A stretch of DNA of 64,000 bases from an uncultured Bacilli bacterium (GTDB lineage: Bacteria > Bacillota_I > Bacilli_A > RF39 > UBA660), in contig CANQRX010000001.1 of NCBI GenBank assembly GCA_947626425.1, positions 9,339 to 73,338 of the forward strand. The letters are read 5' to 3'. The translations under genes and the position numbers were made by a program. The notes beneath the pieces were generated by a model. The model was not told where the DNA came from and did not search any database. It saw only the letters and a program-made list of their open reading frames with translations. Below are positions 57,746-64,000 of this stretch, in pieces. The stretch's first letter is position 1; each line of letters starts with the position of its first letter.

Positions 57746-59611
57746 ATGGACTTTGAAATAATAGTAGTAGGAGCTGGTCATGCTGGCATCGAAGCTAGCC
57801 ATATTTCAGCTTTTAAAAACCATAAAACACTTTTAATAACTAGTAACGAAAAAAACATAGCCGATATGCCATGTAATCCATCTATTGGCGGTTCGGCCAA
57901 AGGAATTATTGTTCGTGAAATAGATGCCTTAGGCGGATTAATGGGAAAAATTGCTGATAAATCTCATTTTCAAATTAAAATGCTAAATAATTCTAAAGGA
58001 CCTGCTGTTCGTGCTTTGCGAGCTCAAGCGGATAAAGTAACATACCGTCAAAATATGCTTAAAGCCTTAAAGGATACCAAAAATCTTACCATTAAAGAAG
58101 GCATGGTCGAAGATTTAATTATTGAAAATAACCAAGTAAAAGGCGTAATTTTAGCCAATGGGGAAAAAATTACGAGCCAAATTGTTATTTTAACAACCGG
58201 AACTTATCTGAAAGCTAATATTTTAATAGGCTCATCATCAACCCCAAGTGGACCTCATGGGGAACAAAGAAGTAATAGGCTAAGCGACAATCTAAAAAAA
58301 TACGGTCATCAAATTCAACGCTTAAAAACGGGAACCCCTCAAAGAATCAAAGCCTCTTCAATCGATTTTAACCAAATGCAAGAAGAAAAGGGTGATTCCC
58401 AATATTGGACGTTTTCTTGCGACGATGAACCATCTTACGATATTAACAATCAACAAAAATGCTATTTAATTTATACCAATGCTCAAACTCATCAAATTGT
58501 CCTAAACAATCTTGACAAATCTGCTATGTATGGGGGCTATGTTACAGGCGTCGGTCCAAGATATTGTCCAAGTATTGAAGATAAGCTAGTGAGATTTAAA
58601 GACAAAGAACGGCACCAACTTTTTTTAGAACCAGAAAGTTTAGCCTATGATGAATGGTATCTCCAAGGATTTTCTACATCGATGCCTAAAGATATTCAAG
58701 AACAAATGGTTCACAGTTTAAAAGGCTTGGAAAATGCCATAATTACTAAATATGCTTATGCAATTGAATACGATGCGATAGATCCTCTCGAAATAAACCC
58801 CTCATTAGAATCAAAAATAATTAATAATCTTTTTACAGCTGGGCAAATAAATGGCACCAGTGGCTATGAAGAAGCCGCAGCTCAAGGCCTAATGGCTGGC
58901 ATAAATGCTAGTTTAAAATTAGAAAACAAGGAGCCTTTAATTTTAAAAAGAAACGATGCTTACATAGGAGTTTTAATTGATGATTTAGTAACCAAAGGCA
59001 CCAAAGAACCCTATCGAATGTTAACATCCCGAGCCGAATATCGTTTAATTCTTCGTCATGATAATGCTGATCTTCGTCTAAGAAAATATGCTCATGAAAT
59101 TGGAAGCATTACTGAAACTCAATATCAAAATTACCAAAATAAATTAAAATTACTAACAGATTGTGAAAATTTCTTAAAACAAACAACTTTAAAAATGACC
59201 GAAGAAAATAAAAAATACTTTGTTGACCAAAATTATGCAGTTCCCACGACGAGCTTAACATTTTATGAACTTTTAAAACGCCCAGAAATAACTTTAGCAT
59301 TTTTAAACAACTTTCAAACTATTCCTTTTCCTAAAGAGATAACTGATGAAATGGAAATAACAATCAAATACGAAGGATACATTGCCAAAATGAACAAAGA
59401 AATTTCTAAAATGGAAAAATTAGAAAGCAAACAAATTCCGAAAGATATTGATTATCAAAAAATTAAAAATTTAGCTTCGGAAGCCCGCCAAAAATTAGAA
59501 AAAATAAGACCCATTTCTATAGGTCAAGCCTCCCGTATAAGTGGGGTAAATCCCAGCGACATTACAATTTTAAGCATTTATTTAAAGAAAGAATATGGTA
59601 AAAATGACTGA
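57746..59611 (+). CDS. mnmG: tRNA uridine-5-carboxymethylaminomethyl modification enzyme MnmG (GidA)
   Basis: The protein has 621 residues, starting at MDFEIIVVGAGHAGIEAS behind AAGGAAATAAAC. FAD-binding GxGxxG at 8-13, CNPSIGGSAKGIIVREIDALGG with a conserved Cys, and GTYLKANILIG. C-terminal helical domain ends GVNPSDITILSIYL. It acts as partner of MnmE. Confidence 0.97.
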   Translation: MDFEIIVVGAGHAGIEASHISAFKNHKTLLITSNEKNIADMPCNPSIGGSAKGIIVREIDALGGLMGKIADKSHFQIKMLNNSKGPAVRALRAQADKVTYRQNMLKALKDTKNLTIKEGMVEDLIIENNQVKGVILANGEKITSQIVILTTGTYLKANILIGSSSTPSGPHGEQRSNRLSDNLKKYGHQIQRLKTGTPQRIKASSIDFNQMQEEKGDSQYWTFSCDDEPSYDINNQQKCYLIYTNAQTHQIVLNNLDKSAMYGGYVTGVGPRYCPSIEDKLVRFKDKERHQLFLEPESLAYDEWYLQGFSTSMPKDIQEQMVHSLKGLENAIITKYAYAIEYDAIDPLEINPSLESKIINNLFTAGQINGTSGYEEAAAQGLMAGINASLKLENKEPLILKRNDAYIGVLIDDLVTKGTKEPYRMLTSRAEYRLILRHDNADLRLRKYAHEIGSITETQYQNYQNKLKLLTDCENFLKQTTLKMTEENKKYFVDQNYAVPTTSLTFYELLKRPEITLAFLNNFQTIPFPKEITDEMEITIKYEGYIAKMNKEISKMEKLESKQIPKDIDYQKIKNLASEARQKLEKIRPISIGQASRISGVNPSDITILSIYLKKEYGKND

Positions 59612-60302
59612 ACAAGAATTTATAGAAGAATTACAAAAACTTAATATCACTTTAACGCAAACTCAAATAAACCAATTTCATATCTATGCTGATTTTTTGC
59701 AAAAATATAATGAACACACGAACCTAACAGCCATTAAAACCCTCGAAGATATTTATCTAAAACATTTTTATGACAGCTTAACTCTGACTAAAATAATTAA
59801 TTTAGACCAAGGCAAATTACTAGATATTGGAACTGGGGCCGGATTTCCTGGTTTAGTTTTAGCAATAACTTATCCCAAATTACAAGTAACATTGGTAGAC
59901 TCAAATAATAAAAAAATAACCTTTTTAAAAGAATGCTTGAAATTATTAAAAATCGCCAATGTAAATATTATCTCTGATCGGGCAGAAAACTATACAAGGA
60001 CCCATCGCGAAGAATATGATTACGTAACTTCAAGAGCTGTAGCTCAACTTCGAATTTTAATTGAACTTGGAATTCCGTCTTTAAAAATAAATCAATATTT
60101 AATTGCCATGAAAAGCCATTCCGAAGATGAAGTAGCCGATTCCCAAATTGCTTTACAAAAATTAAATTGCCAAATTGTTGACCAAATAAACTTCGATTTA
60201 CCAAATAATGCTGGTTATCGAACTTTAATAAAAATAATTAAAAATCAAGAAACGCCAAGCATTTACCCTCGAACTTATGATAAAATTAAGAAAAAAATTT
60301 AA
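59604..60302 (+). CDS. rsmG: 16S rRNA (guanine-527-N7) methyltransferase RsmG (GidB)
   Basis: The 232-residue reading starts at MTEQEFIEELQKLN, the normal start of the family; an ATG at 59595 is the alternative. SAM motif I LLDIGTGAGFPGLVLAI at about 72-88, and TSRAVAQL is typical. It overlaps mnmG by 8 bp. In Bacillus noc and parAB follow it; here neither does. Confidence 0.95.
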   Translation: MTEQEFIEELQKLNITLTQTQINQFHIYADFLQKYNEHTNLTAIKTLEDIYLKHFYDSLTLTKIINLDQGKLLDIGTGAGFPGLVLAITYPKLQVTLVDSNNKKITFLKECLKLLKIANVNIISDRAENYTRTHREEYDYVTSRAVAQLRILIELGIPSLKINQYLIAMKSHSEDEVADSQIALQKLNCQIVDQINFDLPNNAGYRTLIKIIKNQETPSIYPRTYDKIKKKI

Positions 60303-60400
60303 TATTCTAATTTATTTTAAAGTCTTATAATAATTTCGAGCATATAATAAAAATGACTTTTACTAACTTTTGAGTTATAATATCGAAAAAGGTGGAGAAA

Positions 60401-61507
60401 ATGAATATCTTAAAAAAGAATTTAATTATAATAAAAAATCTTAAAGACCAAAAACATATTATGACACATTTAAAATATACAAATGAAAAATTATTTATTG
60501 ATGGACTGGAAATTGACTTGAATAAAATAGACCTTGCCCAAATATTTAACAATAAAATTATTGAACATATCGAAAAAATAACAATCACCGATATTAAAAA
60601 ATTAGCTTTAATTGCCTTAGAAAAAGAACGGATGCAAGAAGAAAAATTAGCTAACGAAACCCCTGAGAATTTTCGAATTATGAATTTTCAAATTTTAAAT
60701 AAGGTTAGAGAAGATGGAACATATCTTGAATATCCGTACTATGTCGATGAAAATAACCGAATTTATGTTCTTTTTAACTATGCTAAAACTGATATTATTA
60801 ATGAATATCAAAAACTATTTTTAGAATCACAAGGCCAATTAACCGGCCGCGATTTATATGAACACTTTGCCAGAAAAATGCCCAAAATCGAATTAACTCC
60901 TGATTATAAAAATCCTCATATGTCCGAAGAAAATAAGTTTGAAAGCGAATTAATCAATAAACAAAATAAATCCCAACGCGTATATCTAAATCAAGAACAT
61001 GATCTTTATTCACTTGGGACAACGCTTTATGTTCATAACTTTCAAAATGGTAATCTCAATCAAAATATTTACAACCATGAATCACCTTCGGAAAAATCTT
61101 CATACTATGACCAGTTTACTTCAACTAGAATTACCATGGCCCCAGCAAATCACCAAATGGGGCACATCATTACGATTCAAAAATATTTAAAACTTATTAA
61201 ATTTTATAACAACCTTCACAAACCTGAAATTGGTCTATTTGAAGTATTTATGGAAAACTTAATGCAATATCAAGATTATATAAGTGAAGATATGAAAAAA
61301 ATACTATGGTTATATCAATATAATATGGAGATAATTGAATTTAAAAAATTCGCCACATCCTTTGAATTAGAAGCCTTAAAAAGATATCGAACTATTCAAG
61401 ATAAAATCCAATATAACTATTCCAACCTCAAAAAAGAAAACGTTAAAATTAGAATGCGTAAATTAGAAGAAGAATATCGAAAAAGACGACTTTTGTTTAA
61501 CTATTAG
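60401..61507 (+). CDS. Hypothetical protein (unknown family)
   Basis: The 368-residue protein starts at MNILKKNLIIIKNL 5 bases after AGGTGG. It is charged and without membrane segments. A first region of about 60-100 residues is helical; a middle stretch (ILNKVREDGTYLEYPYYVDENNR) could be a small beta domain; then FESELINKQNKSQRVYLNQE, rich in Asn and Gln. C-terminal coiled coil ends RMRKLEEEYRKRRLLF. No known motif. It sits directly after rsmG, in the position of noc in Bacillus, but has no ParB features. Confidence 0.6.
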   Translation: MNILKKNLIIIKNLKDQKHIMTHLKYTNEKLFIDGLEIDLNKIDLAQIFNNKIIEHIEKITITDIKKLALIALEKERMQEEKLANETPENFRIMNFQILNKVREDGTYLEYPYYVDENNRIYVLFNYAKTDIINEYQKLFLESQGQLTGRDLYEHFARKMPKIELTPDYKNPHMSEENKFESELINKQNKSQRVYLNQEHDLYSLGTTLYVHNFQNGNLNQNIYNHESPSEKSSYYDQFTSTRITMAPANHQMGHIITIQKYLKLIKFYNNLHKPEIGLFEVFMENLMQYQDYISEDMKKILWLYQYNMEIIEFKKFATSFELEALKRYRTIQDKIQYNYSNLKKENVKIRMRKLEEEYRKRRLLFNY

Positions 61508-61703
61508 AAAAAAATTAATTTTTTAAAACTTATAATCAATTGTCAAAATCTAAAATTTTTTAAAATTAAGACTAGTAAAAGACCCATTTTTAATTTTAGC
61601 AACCAGAGATATTGGCTGATAAAATCTTTATATAATGGATGTCGACATTATACGACCATATCCCATTTATAAAGTTTTATTATAAAAAGAGGAGTGATGC
61701 ACT

Positions 61704-61841
61704 ATGATAGAAGAATTGCCTAATAATCTTATTGAGTTTGTTAAAGCAGGAGAAAGTACAACACTTGAATATAAAAAAGCAAAAAAAATCTACACCCATT
61801 GCTTCCAAATTTTCTTGAAAGTTTTAAAATATATGATATAA
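61704..61841 (+). pseudogene. Truncated AlbA_2/Schlafen-type ATP-binding protein fragment
   Basis: Behind GAGGAGTGATGC the ORF of 45 codons reads MIEELPNNLIEFVKAGEST then TLEYKKAKK, which matches the start of putative DNA-binding (AlbA_2) proteins, ESxTLEFKKAK. The match stops after KKAKK and the rest (KIYTHCFQIFLK) looks random. So it is a 5' remnant of a larger gene. The rpmE promoter lies within its last codons. Confidence 0.55.
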
Positions 61842-61842
61842 T
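61815..61842 (+). promoter_or_regulatory. Sigma-A promoter of rpmE
   Basis: TTGAAA (61815-61820) and TATAAT (61837-61842), spaced by 16 bases. Confidence 0.7.
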
Positions 61843-61869
61843 ACACTAGAACAAATTTACTATGCCATG

Positions 61870-61892
61870 AACTTGGTATAGCGAAAGGAGAG
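61870..61892 (+). promoter_or_regulatory. Candidate L31 leader hairpin
   Basis: CTATGCCA-tgaac-TTGGTATAG forms a hairpin just upstream of the AAAGGAGAG Shine-Dalgarno of rpmE. Its position fits a ribosomal-protein L31 autoregulatory leader; no sequence family test was made. Confidence 0.4.
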
Positions 61893-61897
61893 TAAGA

Positions 61898-62110
61898 ATG
61901 AAAGCAAATTTACATCCAGAAATGAAAGACGTAACTGTTACCTGTGCATGTGGAGCAAGCTTTAAAACTAAATCTACAAAAGGTGACATTGAAGTTGAAG
62001 TTTGTAGTGAGTGTCATCCATATTATACTGGAAAACAAGGAAAAACTGTAAGAACTGGAAAAATTGAAGAATTTAACCGTAAATATAACTTAAATAAAAG
62101 TGGAAAATAG
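61898..62110 (+). CDS. rpmE: Ribosomal protein L31 (zinc form)
   Basis: The 70-residue protein begins [19 protein letters not shown] and contains CACG, then [17 protein letters not shown]. The Cys at 16, 18, 37 and 40 are all present, so it is the zinc-binding C+ type. It bridges the ribosomal subunits. Confidence 0.95.
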   Translation: MKANLHPEMKDVTVTCACGASFKTKSTKGDIEVEVCSECHPYYTGKQGKTVRTGKIEEFNRKYNLNKSGK

Positions 62111-62178
62111 ATTTATATTTTCGAAAAATCACTTAAAATAAAAGTTCTTCATAAATTTTTAAAGAGGAATAAATATTC

Positions 62179-62205
62179 AAAGTAGGTAGAAATATCTACT
62201 TTTTC
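62179..62205 (+). terminator. Intrinsic terminator after rpmE
   Basis: AGTAGGTA-GAAA-TATCTACT (one G-U pair) followed by T4, then CC. Confidence 0.65.
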
Positions 62206-62248
62206 CGTTGATAAAACAATAATTAAAAAGTAAAGAAAGGATTTTTAT

Positions 62249-63001
62249 ATGAAATTAGGTCACAAAGTTGCGATTATTACTGGAAGTACACGGGGAATAG
62301 GGTATATGATTGCTAAAAGGTTTTTACAAAATGGCGCAAATGTTGCTATCTGTGGAAGTACTTTAGAAAATGCCTTAAAAGCTGTTGAAAATTTAAAAAA
62401 GGAAATTGATATTAATCCTGATCAAGTATTACCTTTTGGTATTGATATGAAAGATACTCAAAATATTAAAAATATGGTTGAACAAGTTATTTCAAAATGG
62501 CAAAAAATTGATATTCTTATTAATAATGCTGGGATAACTTCTAATTGTTCTTTATTAGATTCGCAAGATGAAGATTTTTATAATATGTTTGAAATTAATT
62601 TGTTTGGACTTTTAAAAATCACGCGGGAAGTTGTTCGATATATGAAGGATACTGGGGGCTCTATTATCAATACGAGTTCAATGGTTGGTATCAATGGTGG
62701 TAAAAATCAAGTTGCCTATGCGGCTTCTAAGTTTGCTGTAAATGGAGTTACTAAATCCTTAGCTAAAGAACTAGGCCAATATAACATACGTGTTAATGCC
62801 GTTGCTCCTGGTGTTGTGGCAACTGACATGATGAAAAATTCTGTTAGTGAGGAAATGAAGCAAACTTTAATTCATCTAACACCTTTAGCCAAAATGGCCA
62901 CCCCCGAAGATCTTGTGGGTGCTTATTTATATTTAGCAAGTGATGAAGCAAGTTTTACTACGGGAACAATTATTCAAGTTGATGGCGGACTTCAATTATA
63001 A
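62249..63001 (+). CDS. SDR-family oxidoreductase (FabG-like)
   Basis: The protein has 250 residues. NAD(P)-binding TGSTRGIGYMIA at about 12-23, NNAG, active-site Ser in NTSSMVG, YAASK with the catalytic Tyr and Lys, and IIQVDGGLQL at the C-terminus. Most similar by eye to 3-oxoacyl-ACP reductases. With no other fatty-acid genes adjacent, the substrate is uncertain. ATG follows GAAAGGA. Confidence 0.9.
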   Translation: MKLGHKVAIITGSTRGIGYMIAKRFLQNGANVAICGSTLENALKAVENLKKEIDINPDQVLPFGIDMKDTQNIKNMVEQVISKWQKIDILINNAGITSNCSLLDSQDEDFYNMFEINLFGLLKITREVVRYMKDTGGSIINTSSMVGINGGKNQVAYAASKFAVNGVTKSLAKELGQYNIRVNAVAPGVVATDMMKNSVSEEMKQTLIHLTPLAKMATPEDLVGAYLYLASDEASFTTGTIIQVDGGLQL

Positions 63002-63038
63002 AAAAACTAATTTCAATTTTGAAAATTAGTCTTTTTTT
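63002..63038. terminator. Terminator between convergent SDR and anchored-protein genes
   Basis: ACTAATTTCAA-tttt-GAAAATTAGT followed by CTTTTTTT on the plus strand and an A6 run on the other, so it can serve both directions. Confidence 0.7.
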
Positions 63039-63843
63039 AACCAACAGTTATAACTTTTGTAGAATTACCTCGTCCTATTGGCATACTTAATCTAACAATG
63101 ATGTTTAATTTACCATCCTTATCAACAAAAAATTTTACTGCTTCATTTTCTAAATTTTGCTCAAAATCATCAATGGTTTCTTCATAATAAGAATTAAAAT
63201 TCGTCCCTTCAGGATAGTTACTGTCATCTAAATCTTGCAAATCTTCTTCTAAAGAATGTTTAATTGCTTCTTCTACCTGAGTTTTAAAATCCTTGATATT
63301 AAATTTTTCAGTCAAGTCATCTAAATCAAGAAAATCACCATCTGTTAAATCGAAATTATAAGTAAAATAACTTGGAACCAAAACATCAGACCCTCCAATT
63401 CCAAAGCTAAACATTAACGAAACAAAGTCTTTTCCTAAATAATAATCGTAGTTATTTTCTACATATGTTTGTTTATCTGTAACACCGGTATTATACATCT
63501 CTACCATAATTTCAAAAGTTTGTTTCAATTCTTCATTAGCTTCTTTGGCATCATCAGAATTAATATTAATATAAGGAACGACTAAATCATCACTATTATA
63601 AGTTCCAAAATCGGTTGTATAACTATTAGCATTTACATTTTTGGTATACGTTGCATCATAAACATAATCTTTAGAGGTATCAATTTTTATGTTGTTTAAA
63701 GTTTCTTGGTCATTATTTTTGTCTTCGATTTTGTTTGTAGGCTCGTTGCCTTTCATTAGAACTTTATCAAAAAGAATAAAAGCACCTAACCCAATGCCAG
63801 TCACACAAACTAAAATTATTATTAAACTCTTACTACCTTTCAT
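63037..63843 (-). CDS. Membrane-anchored DUF3298/RsiV-like protein
   Basis: The protein has 268 residues. One hydrophobic anchor at about 7-27, an Asn/Glu-rich linker (30-50), then a soluble domain with DYVYDATYTKNVNANSYTTD, VVPYININSDDAKEANEELK and PSYFTYNFDLTDGDFLDLDD, resembling PdaC/RsiV-type DUF4163/DUF3298 regions. Probably extracytoplasmic. It is on the minus strand, head-on to replication on this arm. Function not known. Confidence 0.6.
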   Translation of the reverse strand: MKGSKSLIIILVCVTGIGLGAFILFDKVLMKGNEPTNKIEDKNNDQETLNNIKIDTSKDYVYDATYTKNVNANSYTTDFGTYNSDDLVVPYININSDDAKEANEELKQTFEIMVEMYNTGVTDKQTYVENNYDYYLGKDFVSLMFSFGIGGSDVLVPSYFTYNFDLTDGDFLDLDDLTEKFNIKDFKTQVEEAIKHSLEEDLQDLDDSNYPEGTNFNSYYEETIDDFEQNLENEAVKFFVDKDGKLNIIVRLSMPIGRGNSTKVITVG

Positions 63844-64000
63844 ACTTCACCTCATTTAAATGATTCTACCATATTTTTAAGAGAAATATCATCTATATTA
63901 AAATGTAATTTACAACTGATTAACCATAACTTTTCCTTTTTATAAAACTGACATACTAAAACATTAAAAAATGTGTAATTTAAAAAATTTAATATTGTCT

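Overview
The window is the replication-origin region of a low-GC, AT-rich member of the Bacillota, probably an uncultured gut Bacilli lineage of the RF39 or Erysipelotrichia kind. The gene order is the Bacillus-type origin neighbourhood in rearranged form. TGG is used for Trp and TGA, TAA and TAG all end genes, so the standard bacterial code applies and this is not a TGA-Trp mollicute. The lineage is inferred from gene content and composition only.

Origin and replichores: dnaA and dnaN lie near 50.3-53.0 kb. DnaA boxes occur both in the dnaN-dnaA spacer and in the dnaA-rpmH spacer, giving a bipartite oriC. Nearly all genes to the left are on the minus strand and those to the right (rpmH, rnpA, yidC, jag, mnmE, mnmG, rsmG) on the plus strand, so transcription follows fork movement on both arms.

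Region by region: 0-13 kb is an accessory stretch. It holds the start of a probable 3D-domain protein, a MITE-like element with 8-bp direct repeats, decayed genes (one unknown, one VanZ-like), ATPase/nuclease-like proteins, an AbiE-type toxin-antitoxin pair, an IS200/IS605 TnpA, a cyclophilin-like lipoprotein-type protein, an ABC exporter and a large anchored surface protein. The surface gene carries a G9 tract near its start and a compositionally foreign 3' end. 13-31 kb holds housekeeping genes (tatD, metG, Ca2+/Na+ exchanger, BI-1, tdk, ychF, AbgT, DUF951, mscS, parB, parA, GH30, rpsI, rplM). 31-41 kb is a conserved chain: spoVT-like, mfd, pth, trmN6, ricT, holB, bofA, recR, ybaB, dnaX, tadA, with the SRP RNA gene ffs. 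41.1-44.2 kb is gene-free. 44.2-53 kb holds gyrA, gyrB, recF, a comK-family gene, dnaN and dnaA. 56-64 kb holds mnmE, mnmG, rsmG, an unknown gene, rpmE, an SDR reductase and an anchored protein.

The standout is the 3.1-kb gene-free block between ffs and gyrA. It contains 18 palindromic parS-like sites arranged as a tandem repeat of about 656 bp with a fixed A-B-C-D order of site variants, four full units plus a partial fifth. One unit is interrupted by a 354-bp insertion with a long hairpin. The ParB/ParA pair that would load on it is encoded 15-17 kb away. Two perfect Noc-type sites also occur, but no noc gene is in the window. Further unusual features are a ComK-family regulator between dnaN and recF with a G7 run in its Shine-Dalgarno region, and the possibly phase-variable, mosaic surface protein.
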